Part shown: positions 45,143 to 56,727 of the stretch, in pieces
Numbering within the stretch: position 1 is the first letter of the stretch
Layout of the letters: every line of letters begins with the position of its first letter
Source: Aporrectodea caliginosa
Lineage: Eukaryota > Annelida > Clitellata > Crassiclitellata > Lumbricidae
Direction: 5' to 3'
Assembly (NCBI GenBank): GCA_020284085.1
Contig: JACEVL010000418.1
Coordinates: forward strand, 164,501-228,500
Length of the DNA: 64,000 bases
Position numbers and translations under genes: made by a program
Notes under the pieces: model-generated
What the model was told of the DNA's origin: nothing
The model's database searches: none
The model's input: the letters and a program-made list of their open reading frames with translations, nothing else

Positions 45143-47130
45143 TAACAATTCGTAGTCTAAATCGTAAGTACCACACTCGAAAGCCAAGCGTAGATCACCA
45201 GCTTATTCATATTACACGTGCCATTTATCGGTAGTTAACCTGGTTAGAGCTATGAATGCAAAGCGTATGTAGAAACTAGACCGCATACAAAGTCATTTAA
45301 GCTTATAATTATTTAAGTTGTAGCAGACGTCAGTTGTTTATCCAGAAAAAAGGAATCGGAAATTTTTGGAAGTGAGCGTTGGATATGCTTCACTCTCGTT
45401 CCTGGATTACTGAAAGTGAAGCACATATTGACAAGGGCGCAACTGTAAAAGATCTGAATATTATAATAAAAAACACATAAGCCTAAAAAACGTGACTAGA
45501 ATCTGATCTATTCAAACTACTTTAGACAAATATTTCTAGCCAACGTTCATGCGACTAATTTATTTCTCAGAGTACAAATCAGTCAAATGAACGGTTCAAT
45601 ACTAAAATATGGAACACAATTGAACTAAAGAGATCGATTATAAGAGCAGTCGAACGAACTATAAAGATACACTGCTAGGCTTCGGACAGCTGGCAAGTGT
45701 TCTTAAGGGTGGTCGCATGGTCTTGCCGATACAACGTTAGGCCCTACTGTGAATGTAAGCGTCTTCGAGCTGGTTAGTAGTTGCAAGAAGGCGATCACAC
45801 TCAGAGTCTAACACTGTTTGGCAATCGCTCAGTCTGACATCCACTTTTAAACAGGTTTTACCAACTGAAGTTGAGAGGTTCTATATAGACTGGTCATGTT
45901 TGTGTCTCAGGCGAATGACGCATAGACTTAGGGATAATGTTGCGTTGAATTTCTAGAGATGCTTTAAAAAGTACCCTGTGTTTAACTGCTACCTTTGTAG
46001 CATGATTACCATTTGAAATTAGAACTTTGTTCTTGTAAAACAACTCGTTGCAGTACGCCTGTGTCTAAGACCTTAATAATCAACATCCCAAAAGTTGAAT
46101 AGAAATGGCACTGAAATGAATTCATGAGCTTCATTACCTGAATGTAAGCTAAGTAAAAACTTCGTTTCAACTTTGGTAAAGGAATATTTGGAATCTTCTA
46201 GTTTAAATCTAATGCTTAGTATATGTTTTGAATAAGTGAGATCAAAATGAGTATAACTACTATTGACAGTTTAATTATTGATTGGTCACAAGACTTAACC
46301 GTCTTTTTTACATAGCCTACAAGTCTACACATGCGTGAACACAATCTTAAATTATTTAATGCAGACAATCATGCTTACTAGTACGTCTGTTTTGTTTCTC
46401 ATCGTACAAATGATTCAGGTTCATAGTTCTCTACAATTTGACAAGAAAAATAACCCGATCAATTAATTCCGTGTTATACGGTCTAGTGAATAAAAATGTT
46501 CACTGTTGGACTTTGTTAATAAATAAAAAGCTGTGAGCAATAATTATTGGCAAGGGGCCTTATGGGTGGTCGATTTGTCTTGTTAATGCGACGCTGGCAG
46601 GAAATGTATATATGCACCAAATGTTTTTAAAAAGCAATCTTACGGCGTCTTCTGTAATTATACTGCTCACTTTTCAGTTAATTGCTCCAGTGTGATGCAA
46701 TTCAAGTGAATTTGAGCGCCATTTGTTTCCACTGTAGTTGCATAATACGAATTTTTAAATCAAAGTTTCGCTGTAACAATTGCAAGACGACCGGTTGCTG
46801 CAGGATCGTTTCTAAGACATTAGCGATCAACAATCGCATCAGTTAACCCTCTAAGGGACAAGATTTTTTTGGTCTGCAAAATGTTCAAAACTAATGCAAA
46901 TACATTGTCTAGGGTTCTCCTGTCGACATAATGTAGTCTATTTTATGCTTAGTAGTACACATTTACTTTTTGGTCCCTTTTATTTTATGGGACAGATATG
47001 TCCCATTGTCCGTTAGGCAGTAAAAGTACATTTTTGTGCTATGTTGGACTATGTTGATTAAATGTCAGAATATGATCATGTACCGTGTAGCAAAGAATTT
47101 ATATGAACAGATATGATATATAGATAGAGA
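45143..47130. other. Mostly unrecognised intergenic DNA, with a possible piggyBac-like terminus
   Basis: A dispersed-repeat copy sits at about 45175-45215. At 46853 TTAACCCTCTAAGGGACAAG resembles a piggyBac end, and a GGGACAGATATGTCCC palindrome lies at 46990-47005, but no matching opposite end with TTAA was found. No gene is recognised. Confidence 0.4.
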
Positions 47131-47133
47131 CCT

Positions 47134-47488
47134 ATGACCCATTCCGTTGATCAATTTTTAACTTGGAAGGTACATATAGAAAATATTTCTAAGAAACTGG
47201 CGAAAAGTGTAGGTATCTTGGCCCGTACTGCCCACCTTCTACCGACTAGAATTAGACTTAGCTTATATTACTCCTTAGTTCACCCTTATCTCTCATATTG
47301 TAATGTAGTGTGGGCCTCTAATTACCCTTCTCGGTTGGTTAGGTTAAACTCATTACAAAAAAGAGCGGCCAGAATTATCTTGGGTAACTCGAACCCCCTG
47401 TCTTCTCAGGCCATGTTACAGAAATTGAACATCTGTAATATAGAACAGATTAGAATTAAACAGACCTCTGAGTTTATGTATAAATATA
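47134..47488 (+). mobile_element. Non-LTR retrotransposon RT C-terminus, 5' piece (split)
   Basis: The frame reads LTWKVHIENISKKLAKSVGIL, then RLSLYYSLVHPYLSYCNVVWAS and LQKRAARIILG, typical of the C-terminal part of Jockey/CR1-group reverse transcriptases. It runs to E-F-M-Y-K-Y and is then cut by a transposon at 47489. The reading frame resumes at 54041 with M-H-N-L-L-P once the intervening 6.55 kb and duplicated target bases are ignored. A related minus-strand copy at 59332-59885 shows the uninterrupted order. Confidence 0.85.
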
Positions 47489-48486
47489 GGGTGACACGAA
47501 AGTTCGTTCACCGTTTTCAAAATGCGTTGTCTCAGTAACGGCTGCATATTTCTTTATAATATTTAGTCAGTACATACATAAGTCAAACGAAAGATACTGG
47601 TAAGAATTTGATTATGATCCGGTCCTTGGTTGCCATTATTTATAAGAAAATGTAAAGACCACCAGTTTTTGCGGAAAAAACGGCGTTCATCAAATTAACA
47701 CAGTAAAGGAAATGTGTAGCCTCGTACACAATAAGACACTGTTGTTACCTAGGACATACAGACGTAGGCTATTAGCGTACAGTATCTCCTTTCTGCTTAT
47801 TGACAGCACTGACTCTATCCGGCATAGACTGGATCAGCGTCTGAAGTGTCCCAACTGCTAACGATCTCCACGCTTGTTGGAGGCGACGTTTGAGCTGATA
47901 AACGTTTTTTGGCTCATGATCTTTATAAACGCTGAGAGATAAAATACTCCACAGGTTCTCAATAGGAGAGAGGTCCGGAGAGTTGGGTGGCCAATCCTTC
48001 GGCTTTATGTGTGACGGGAGGTTGTCGTCTAGCCACTTCGTCGTCACAGCTGATGTATGACAGCGTGCACCATCCTGCTGAAATACTGGATCAGCGTCTG
48101 AAGTGTCCCAACTGCTATCGATCTCCACTTAATGAAAATGACAACGGCAGTGTCATGCAACGAAAGTTATTTCTTGACAATGATCTAGGAGTATTTCAGC
48201 AGGATGGTGCACGCTTTATGTCCTAGGTAACAACAGTGTCTTATTGTGTACGAGGCTACACATTTCCTTTACTGTGTTAATTTGATGAACGCCGTTTTTT
48301 CCGCAAAAACTGGTGGTCTTTACATTTTCTTATAAATAATGGCAACCAAGGACCGGATCATAATCAAATTCTTATCAGTATCTTTCGTTTGACCTATGTA
48401 TGTACTAACAAAATATTATAAAGAAATATGCAGCCGTTACTGAGACAACGCATTTTGAAAACGGTGAACGAACTTTCGTGTCACCC
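47489..48486 (-). mobile_element. Tc1/mariner-type element with ~270-bp inverted arms
   Basis: It is bounded by TA on each side. The ends are GGGTGACACGAAAGTTCGTT and its reverse complement, and the inverted match continues for about 270 bp (47489-47760 against 48213-48486) almost without differences. A second, internal inverted duplicate (48055-48090 against 48186-48216) and a direct duplicate (about 47830-47867 against 48090-48127) mark rearrangement of the middle. At 998 bp it is too short for a full transposase, so it is non-autonomous. Confidence 0.9.
47772..48128 (-). pseudogene. DD37E Tc1/mariner transposase, C-terminal fragment
   Basis: The fragment contains the second catalytic Asp in F-Q-Q-D-G-A-R-C-H and the terminal Glu in PPNSPDLSPIENLW. 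Exactly 37 residues separate them, the spacing of the DD37E group of Tc1/mariner rather than the common DD34E. The first Asp and the N-terminal DNA-binding domains are missing. The first 15 residues of the frame are an internally duplicated piece, not native N-terminal sequence. Confidence 0.85.
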
Positions 48487-48493
48487 TATATAT

Positions 48494-48940
48494 TGTTAGG
48501 ATCCCATGGCTTAAACCAGTCCTGGGATGGGCAAGGGATACGCTTGGGTGGTTTCCTTAGCTGAGGGGAGACCTCTAGCGGGAAATTCTCCTATATAAGG
48601 GGGTAGAGTAAGGGGCGTCTTGGAAGTCTCCGATGATACAGCCTTTGTGCAGTTCGTCTTGTCTGAGATCTTCCGGGCGCATGTTAGTCAAGTTCGTTTC
48701 GTGGCAAGTTCCACTTTTCTTGGTTACTCAAGGTTGCTTGAGTTTGTTAAGGTCGTCAGCCTGTTGCTGTGTTGAAGACTTTGTTTCGTCGACGGTCTTG
48801 CTACAATAGAGTGAACCGTTTTCCACCCTTGTCTACGGGTCGGTAATGTATCGTTTTAATTTGTCTTTTTGTTGAGAATTATACCTTTGAAAATAGACAA
48901 CGAGTTTGAGCTTTATTATAGCTGGGGGGAACTCGCAACA
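48494..48940 (+). repeat. 5' LTR (447 bp) of a non-autonomous LTR retrotransposon
   Basis: Starts TGTTAGGATCCC and ends GAACTCGCAACA, so it has the TG...CA ends of LTRs. The same sequence returns at 51528-51883 plus 53939-54040. The flanks ATAT (48490-48493 region) and ATAT (54041-54044) form a 4-bp target duplication. A CTATATAAGG motif within it is a plausible TATA box. Confidence 0.9.
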
Positions 48941-49389
48941 TATGGGGTCTCTAGTCCGGGATTTTTCTTCGGTCGTTCGTTTTTTCGGCTCTCTCATATG
49001 TGTAACGCAACATATGAGGGCTCGCGGGATTTTTTTTCTCTTCGAATACGAAATTTGCGTCGGTAAGAGGAATTTAGATTTGAAGGGTGTGTCTTTTATA
49101 CGGTATTCATTCCGGTTGAGATTTGAATTTATACGGTAATCATTCCGGTTGAGATTTTGAATTTGAGTCGTAAAGGGAAATGTACGGCTTCGTTGTGTCA
49201 AAGTTGACCGTGAAATTTTGAAAGTGGGCGTGTCCGTTCAAATTTTACGGAAAGTAGTACGTTGTCGTAAATTGTTGCGCTGAAATTGGGTCGAAATTAA
49301 GTTCGATAGTTTCATTGCGTTGAAAAGGGGCGTTGTCACTCTAAAATTTGGAAATTTTAATTCAGGTTAGTCGACTGAAAATTTTGAAA

Positions 49390-50663
49390 ATGGAGACGCC
49401 AGAGGTGGTGAAAATGTTCGATGACATGTTGGAAATGAAAAAAGATGAATTACGTGCTAAATTGGAGAAATTTGGGCAAGACGTAAAAGGTCTTACAAAA
49501 GTTCAGATGCAAAAGGCGTTATTTAAATTGCAAAAATCAGAGTTTGAGGTTCAGGCTGAAATTTTAAAATTACAATGGGAAAAGGATGAAATCGCACGTA
49601 GAAAAGAAAGAGACGAAAGAGAAGAAGAAGAGCTGAGAGAAAGTTTGAGTTGGAGATGGAACGTCTGAGAATGCAGTTGGAACAGTTGAAAGGAGTAACT
49701 GCAAAGGATATATTAGGCGGTAAGCATGATTTGTTTGGCTGGGGACAAAATTCTTACGGTCTTGAGAAAAGCTCAAACACTCGAACAGAGTCTACGAATG
49801 ACAGCGCACAAAATGTGAGTTTTCCTTCGGAGACGAATAGGGATAGTCAAGTGCATGATAGGCCTAAGGATTGCTTGAAAGAGATAAACGAAAGTGTTTT
49901 ATCGTGCATGTTTGATGACTCGAATGCGAGTGTACAAAGTGATTCGGATTCGGTGTTACACGCTGAACTAATTAATGTCGGTTGTGATATGCAGGAAGAG
50001 GATGGGCACGAAAGTGATTTGTGTTTAATGTTTGAAGAGTCCTATGATAAGTGTGTGAATGTCGGTAATTTGTCTTGCATGAGTATTGACTTGAATGATG
50101 TGTGTGCGGATGTTGAGTCTCCTGTTGAGAATGTGCACACGGGCGAATGCTTCAATGAAGGAGTGGAAGTCTCTTTGCGTGTGTTTGAATGTGCGTCTCA
50201 AGGTTTGAAGTTGGACGTATGTATTGGAAATTTTGCGGTTGAGGCGCAAGAATTGTTGTTGTTCGGTGAGGATAGAAATTCACGTGACGTTTCTAAATTG
50301 GACATGAATGTTGTCTCGGAAATGTGTCTTTGTGATTCACAAATGGTGAATGATTGTAAAGCACTGTTGTCGATGGATTCGGTGATGACAACTGTTGTGT
50401 GTGAGAATGTTTCACATACGAATTTTTTTAATGGGTCTTCTTCGAATGTAGCATTTATGTACATGAATGTCGACTGTGGTGAAAGAGTGGCTCTTGTGCG
50501 TACGGTTGTGTTGTTGCAACTTTGTGGTCAGATGACTGATGGCTTGAATGATGTATTCACGCAAGTGGTCACGATTATGCCCTGTACGCAGAGGGGTCGG
50601 TTGTTGCACGAGAGTGGACATGTTTGGTTGTCATGTGTTCTTGCAAGAAGAATGTATGCATGA
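49390..50663 (+). CDS. Gag-like coiled-coil protein of the LTR element (one frameshift)
   Basis: From the ATG at 49390 (M-E-T-P-E-V-V-K-M) the frame runs to about 49640 as a charged, heptad-rich coiled coil (AKLEKFGQDVK, IARRKERDEREEEE). It then continues in another frame from about 49640 (LEMERLRMQLEQLKG) to 50663 as an acidic, Cys-containing region of low complexity. One base change in length near 49640 explains the switch. Position right after the 5' LTR and the coiled coil suggest a structural Gag-type product. I see no CCHC knuckle. Confidence 0.45.
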
Positions 50664-51336
50664 CGACATTTTTGAAAGTTCTTTGAAGATGGAAAGTGTT
50701 GTTGAGCAATTGAACGTTTGTCTCACAGATGTTGTACATGAGTGTGATGACAGTTTTCTGGAATGTGATAAACGTTTACCAGATATTGTTGAAGATTTTG
50801 TTGAAGATATTGATGTCTTGAATGAGTGTCTGATGAATGATGTTCAAGATACTTGTGATATATCTCTAGATTTGACAGGAATTTCTATGGAGATTGTTGG
50901 TATTGGTTGTCTTGAGTCTTATTTGTGTGCTCAAGTTTATTTGCAGGATATGTCCACGATGATGGAACTTCTGGTCGTCGAGGAGTCTTGGTTACGCAGA
51001 CGATTGACGAGACGGGGATCGAAGGGAGTGAGCGCCTTCGTCTTTCTTTGGATGGTTCTGACCGTTTTGGTGTTGTCGGCTCGTGATACTTCGGTCACGA
51101 GTTGCACGGCGTTGCTTCCGTTGGTGGAAACGGTTGTCGAGTTGGCTTTGGTTGGCCTACTCGCCGCTCTTCGCGCTTTCGAAGTGTACCTTGGTTCTGT
51201 ACAGTTGGTGTTGTACACTGACAGTCTTCGGAAGTTTGCTTGTGGACTGCAACGATGTTTTGTGAACGTTGCGTATAGGCCGAGTCGTTTGAATTTGTTC
51301 TCGGACTTAGTGTGTCGGTTCACCTTTGGTGATTGA
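50664..51336 (+). pseudogene. Remnant pol (RNase H-like end) of the LTR element
   Basis: The end of this frame reads AALRAFEVYLGSVQLVLYTDS, then a compressed segment VNVAYRPSRLNLFSDLVCRF. It resembles the RNase H part of Ty3/gypsy pol (AL-x-x-F-x-x-YL ... YTD ... N-x-x-AD-x-LSR), with the residues between largely deleted. No protease, RT or integrase motifs remain, so the element depended on another one. The upstream part (50664-51000) is acidic and unrecognised. Confidence 0.45.
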
Positions 51337-52464
51337 ATGATCATGCTTAGGGAGACGTACGTGCACGTCTAAGTGTGTATAGTGTAAATATTACCGTTTC
51401 TTATAGTAATTTATTGTGTAATTGTTTAATATTTTTGATTGTTTTGATATTTGTTTTATGTGCATGTTAGTTAGGTAGTTAAGTCAAAAACCCTTCTGGT
51501 TTTTGCCTTTTTGGAAGTCCGGGGGTGTGTTAGGATCCCATGGCTTAACCAGTCCTGGGATGGGCAAGGGATACGCTTGGGTGGTTTCCTTAGCTGAGGG
51601 GAGACCTCTAGCGGGAAATTCTCCTATATAAGGAGGTAGAGTAAGGGGCGTCTTGGAAGTCTCCGATGATACGGCCTTTGTGCAGTTCGTCTTGTCTGAG
51701 ATCTTCCGGGCGCATGTTAGTCAAGTTCGTTTCGTGGCAAGTTCCACTTTTCTTGGTTACTCAAGGTTGCTTGAGTTTGTTAAGGTCGTCAGCCTGTTGC
51801 TGTGTTGAAGACTTTGTTTCGTCGACGGTCTTGCTACAATAGAGTGAACCGTTTTCCACCCTTGTCTACGGGTCGGTAATGTATGCTCCAGAATGTAATG
51901 GATTTTTAAAAAAGTTCCAAAAAGTACTGCTCCCCGGCGATTTTCCCATTCCATTTATCACTTTGTACAACTGTACCAAGTTTCAGACCAATTAAAAAAG
52001 GCTAAGCCTTGCCCCCGGCACAAAATTTTAGAATTTGTGAAAATATGCGAATTTGCTTAAAATCGGCAATATCATGGAGGAAAAATGTAATTATTTTCAT
52101 GATGATTAACTTCTTTCGTGAACTATTGTGTGCAGAGGTGTAGTGTTGGTACCTGTACTTGTACTCAAGTGCAATTTGAGTACAGTCTTTAAGTACTTGA
52201 ACTTGTACTGGAGACCTAAGTACTTGTACTCGTACTTGAGACCTAAGTAGGCTACTTGGACACAAATGACATTTCTACAGGCACTTGGGGATACTTTACC
52301 AGCAGGCTTTGTCTTTCCTTTAAGTCATTAATTCTTACATTCTGGATATTTTGGCAGTTCTGTATGGACCGCATCTTGTTCAGAATTTCTTCCGGTTGTC
52401 TTGCTAAAATAGCGGCCACGGACGGTGATAATGCTAACAAAAAAATACTAATATTCCTAGAGCG

Positions 52465-52600
52465 GTTAAGTTTGGTTATGATAATTTCACTTTCAAGGGA
52501 AATGCTACTTCTGCTAAGTGCAAGTTTTGTAGTGAGAAAACAACTGGCACAACATCAAACTTTGGTAAACACTTGCAAAGACTCCATACAGAGAGGTGAG
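52465..52600 (+). pseudogene. BED-type zinc finger of a hAT transposase
   Basis: The plus strand encodes FGYDNFTFKGNATSAKCKFC followed by a linker and FGKHLQRLH. The C-x2-C ... H-x4-H arrangement is the BED finger at the N-terminus of many hAT transposases. The DDE core that should follow is missing; instead there is unrelated sequence and a copy of the dispersed CCAGCTTATT repeat at about 52665. Confidence 0.75.
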
Positions 52601-53235
52601 CAGTGACTAACAAATCATTTGAACTCTATCGAGTAATGTAAATGTAAGTCGTCGAACATTCTCAGCCCCATACGAAAGCCGCGAGAGGGAAACCAGCTTA
52701 TTCACCGAAATAATGCATTTTATGAATTGTATTATAGGACTTCTAGCAATAAACCACTGAACCTATGGCTTATACGTGGAATTCATATGTGAATGGGGCT
52801 CATTTGTGAAAATTGTGAGTTTTCTATGTTCCTCTGTGTTCTATGTTCCTCTCGAAAAAGTCTTCCGCTGCGTGTGCGAGATGGTGCATATGGCTCTGTT
52901 ATGGAAACATTGTCATCTGTATCAAAACGCGCTTAGATAGGCCACTTAGGTAGTCATTTGCGAATCACTTTTCTGTTTTACGTAAAAGCTAATTAAGGAA
53001 TTTGCTTCGTGTTGCTCCAATAGTCAAAGACTGCCTACAACTAGTATGTTCTTATTTAATGTGTGCCGATATGATTATGTCTTATGTGAATGAGACAGAT
53101 GCTTTGTTGGGGACTACATCAAGTTTCTTTGGCAGTGGTGGAGCAGGTGCTACACAAACGTCTCATTTTGGCACGATAATCACAGATACGGTTGCAGCAA
53201 CCGAAACTGCAGACCTCATGCATCAAAAAGTCTAA

Positions 53236-53521
53236 GCTAATTGTTCACTACTTTACACGATCTTCTGTTAAACCGAGCACCTTATCATCACAAGTGACAA
53301 CCTGGTTAAATATCAGAGGCCATGATGACTTTGATGAAATTGATTGTTTGGACGTTTGGAATCCAGCAAAACTGTTCTTGACAATAGCGTTTAGAGTTTT
53401 GAGTGTGCCTGCATCTAGTGCTCTGGTTGAAAGTGTGTTTAGTTTAATATTAAAACAGTTTCGATTGAATCTGAGTGACAAGATGCTCACATCCATTATA
53501 TTTCTCAAAAAGCAATATTAG
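53236..53521 (+). pseudogene. hAT C-terminal dimerisation domain
   Basis: The frame ends with DVWNPAKLFLTIAFRVLSVP, ASSALVESVFS and NLSDKMLTSIIFLKKQ, matching the W...(A/V)LS(I/V)PA-(S/T)SA-x-(V/S)E-x-VFS...R..L pattern of hAT transposases. It ends in a stop after K-Q-Y. Together with the zinc finger at 52465 it shows the two ends of a transposase gene with the middle deleted. Confidence 0.85.
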
Positions 53522-54040
53522 AAATGAGTGCATGTGGCAATACACCATTGCTTTGTCAAGGAAGTAAATCCTTGTTCTTGCAGTAGCCATGTGTACTTTT
53601 ACTTGTACTCGATACCTTAGTACTTGTACTCGTACTTGATACTTAAGTATTTGTACAGGTACTTAAGACCTCAGTACTTGTATTTGTACTTGCAACCTTT
53701 CATGTTCTGGCCAATAAATATGAAACATATTAGTTTTTTCATATATACTTAAATACCGGAAATTTGTGTTTTCAACCGAAAAATGCGATTATTGTTAAAA
53801 CTTCATCGTGCTGGGGGCAAGGCTTAGCCTTAATGTAAAAGCCTAAAATTTGGATTTTTAGACTCATCTGTATGAGACGCATGGGAAAATGCCCGGGGAG
53901 CAATGAATTTTCAACTTTTTATTTTCTGGAGCACCCTAGTCGGTAATGTATCGTTTTAATTTGTCTTTTTGTTGAGAATTATACCTTTGAAAATAGACAA
54001 CGAGTTTGAGCTTTATTATAGCTGGGGGGAACTCGCAACA

Positions 54041-54610
54041 ATATGCATAATCTTTTGCCTGGAGCTTTTACTGACTTCTTTAGCTTGACATCCCAATCTA
54101 ATCCTTACAATGTTCGGACTTCTTCCAATTATAGAGGAATTGCCATTAGAACAAATACACGGAAATTCTCCATCAAAAGTGCTGGCCCTAGGACATGGAA
54201 TAATCTCCCTGTTGCCATTCGTCTTTCTTCTAGCATTTCAATATTTAAAAAGAAACTCCGTCATCACTTACTGACTGTGGATCCCTAACTCCCACCATGC
54301 TTCCCCTGCTATTACTTGCCGTACATGCTCAAATTCGTACATACTGTGCTCGGTGCAGACACTCATTGTGTGTAATTTTTGATACTTAGTTAACTAGTTA
54401 AGCTCTACAATTTTTGGTACCCTTATGCATAACCTGCTGCTACGTTTCCCATGTACATGGGTAACCCTGTTAGCGGGACCCTGGTCCCTTAAGGGTTTCT
54501 CTCCCTTTGCTTTTTGTTGGCGATTCTATAATATATTTGTGATGTTAATTGTGATGTTGCCTACTTGAAGGAATAAAATTTATGGTTATGGTTATGGTTT
54601 TGGTTATAGT
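54041..54610 (+). mobile_element. Non-LTR retrotransposon RT C-terminus, 3' piece and tail
   Basis: The frame continues the 47134-47488 protein: HNLLPGAFTDFF, YNVRTSSNYR, FSIKSAGPRTWNNLP and IFKKKLRHHLL, ending in a stop at 54286. A 3' region follows with a GGGACCCTGGTCCCTTAAGGG hairpin and a (TTATGG)n tail at 54580-54610. Flanks of the inserted block restore the frame exactly. Confidence 0.85.
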
Positions 54611-55250
54611 TAGTGTGGAACTTGGTGAAACAGTTACGGTCACTTTGCAAACATAGAACAACACTACAGGTGTCACACTGAAATCTTGACCGGTTATCTT
54701 TGCCCCTCTTGTGACAAAGCTTACATCTCTTCCTGTCAGGCAAGATGTGAGGCAAATGATTATGTATCAACACTGGAGACGCCTTTCTTTGATTGCTCCA
54801 GTCGGAAAAGCATTCCTCCTGGAAGTACAAGTACCTATGAGACCACGAACCACCTGCTGTCTGAACTCTAAATGTGTTAGGCCTATTTTGGTGTCTGTTG
54901 GGAGACTTGTAATTCAAGTAGCCATTCACCACTGTTTCGACCAGGCTATCAAACATCACTCTGAGATAATACTTCTATCGGCATCAAATTCTATTACATA
55001 ATACGATTTGAGCTGGTCTTCCAGATCAACTCCTCCCACATAATTATTTGTTGTATTCTTTCACCCATGATGGAACGTTGATAACAACCTTCACAGCGGA
55101 ACCTTCTGATGTCTATCTATAGGTTTGGATATGAGATGGACAGCCTTTGTGTCCATCCACATGAAAAAGTTCATCTGCTTCTCCGTTGTTTGGAGGGACT
55201 GAATGTCACCTCTTGTATGCTTGCAGGCCCTAGGCATATTTGTATGATGT
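54611..55250. other. Unrecognised; possible mobile-element Cys-rich remnant on the minus strand
   Basis: The minus strand at 54640-54800 encodes C-K-L-C-H-K-R-G-K ... FQCDTCSVVLCLQSDRNCF-F-x-x-FH, a Cys/His pattern like the C-terminal zinc finger of piggyBac-type transposases (CxxC...CxxC...LC...CFxxFH). The upstream part of the frame is not recognised. I treat it as a probable piggyBac C-terminal relic. Confidence 0.45.
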
Positions 55251-55254
55251 GAAT

Positions 55255-55575
55255 GTATGTGCATGTATGTATGTATGTATGTATGCATGCATGTATGTAT
55301 GTATGCATGTATGTATGTATGTATGTATGGATGAATGGATGTAAGTATGCATGTATACATGTATTTATGTATGTATGTGTGTATGTATGTCTGTATGTAT
55401 ATATGTATGTATGCATGTATTTATGTGTACATGTATGTATATATAATTATATGTATGTATGTATGCATGCATGTACATATGTTTCTACGTATGCATGTAT
55501 GTATGTATGTATATATGTATGTACATATGGATGTATATATGTAAGTACATATGTATATGTCTATGTAATGTGTGA
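55255..55575. repeat. (ATGT)n-rich degenerate microsatellite
   Basis: Tandem ATGT/ATGC/ATAT tetranucleotides for about 320 bp. Met-Tyr-Val-Cys frames are artefacts. A shorter run of the same kind is at 32110-32260. Confidence 0.9.
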
Positions 55576-55716
55576 ATCATTATATGTATTTTCAGGGGCT
55601 CCGTTTGTACTCTAATAAATGCATATATGTATGTAGCTGTTGACTGCAAAGACTAAGGTAGTCGATCGAGTCAGTTCAATAGACAAACTCCTGATCTTAC
55701 AGCAAATTTTGGTAAT

Positions 55717-56505
55717 TTGTTGTAACGAGAACGATCAGAAGAAAGCGAAGTTACGTTACGTGTCCATCGACACACTTCGTTGAATCGGTAGTGTTGTGAA
55801 CGTTGAAAATCTCGTCGGACTAACGAAAGTTTCGGCGGATAACGTACGATCGACTGGGTTTGATATCTAACGCAAAAGTGCGATTTATAACTCAAACGTA
55901 GAACGTTTTCGTTTACGAGTTATACGAACTCTGAACTTTGGTGTGATTCGCCACGCAATCATCATCAAGAACTAGCCAGGAGATAAGCTGGAGAAACGCT
56001 GAATTCAACAAGAAGAATTACTACAAGCAGAATGGCCATGACAAGAGGAACCATCGAAAAGAACTTCGTCAGCCTGAAGCAAGCCAAGTCAGTCGAGAGG
56101 GAGATCAATGACGATCTACTGTAACTACACGACGAGCGGACAGTTCAAGTGAATATAACTTTTCATCACAGAGTTGTTTGGGGAGGTTAGCTAGGGCCTT
56201 ATAAAACATAAATTTAAGTAGTCAATGATGCTGGTTCTAAGTAAGGATTGTAGCCTATGAACTAATGAATAACTAGTCTTTCTAGAATAGGTAAATATAG
56301 CATCAACATTGTAATATAATTGTATTTAAATCAGACATTTGTTGAACTAATTAATATTCAAAACTCAAGACTGTCTTCATTGAATTCTACTATAATGATA
56401 GGCCTTACATGCATTGCTACCTTCTCCATAGGGAGCTAATAAAGTAACGTGAGTAAGATCCAACTCTAAGCTTCCTCCTATAGAGGCAGGGGGTCCCGTT
56501 ACACT
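55717..56505 (+). mobile_element. Possible BEL/Pao-like LTR element relic
   Basis: It starts TGTTGTAACGAGAACG and ends GGGGGTCCCGTTACA, like the TGTAACG...CGTTACA ends of BEL/Pao LTRs. An ORF start at about 56032 reads M-A-M-T-R-G-T-I-E-K-N-F and stops after about 30 codons. Gag of BEL/Pao elements often starts similarly, but the piece is too short for certainty. Confidence 0.3.
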
Positions 56506-56625
56506 ATACGCCGTTTATATAACAGTCATTTTCTACTTGGTTTGGAAAAACGGATTTGACTTTTAGTAAAGTTTACAATATTGTTTCTTTAATTAAACGA
56601 CAAGAATACAAGTATGATAAGACAT

Positions 56626-56727
56626 CACTGTTTTGAATCTTGAGCAATACTTAACTAGACACTGTTTTGAATCTTGAGCAATACTTAACTAGACACTGTT
56701 TTGAATCTTGAGCAATACTTAACCAGA
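56626..56727. repeat. 34-bp tandem repeat, three copies
   Basis: CACTGTTTTGAATCTTGAGC with its following 14 bases is repeated three times with period 34 and one substitution in the last copy. It lies about 470 bp upstream of the paralogue's start codon. Confidence 0.9.

Larger units (their letters stand above)
51884..53938 (+). mobile_element. hAT-type DNA transposon inside the 3' LTR
   Basis: The ends are TGCTCCAGAA on the left and, in reverse complement, TAGGGTGCTCCAGAA on the right; both continue with TGCTCCCCGG and, further in, AAGGCTAAGCCTTG-type blocks. The LTR bases GTCGGTAATGTA are duplicated on both sides, 12 bp instead of the 8 expected for hAT. Subterminal arrays of TACTTGTACT occur at 52160-52250 and 53595-53690. 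The inner part, from CAGAGGTG at about 52133, could be a second nested hAT, since CAGAGGTG-type ends with TACTTGTACT repeats are themselves hAT-like. Confidence 0.75.
51528..54040 (+). repeat. 3' LTR, interrupted by a hAT-type insertion
   Basis: 51528-51883 and 53939-54040 together reproduce the 5' LTR with few differences. The LTR pair being so alike suggests a fairly recent insertion of the LTR element. A G-rich stretch (GGAAGTCCGGGGGTG) just before 51528 could be the polypurine tract. Confidence 0.9.

Noticed and set aside
46853..47090. piggyBac-like MITE starting TTAACCCTCTAAGGG
   Set aside because: Only one plausible end was found; no second TTAA with an inverted match, so it is not called as an element.
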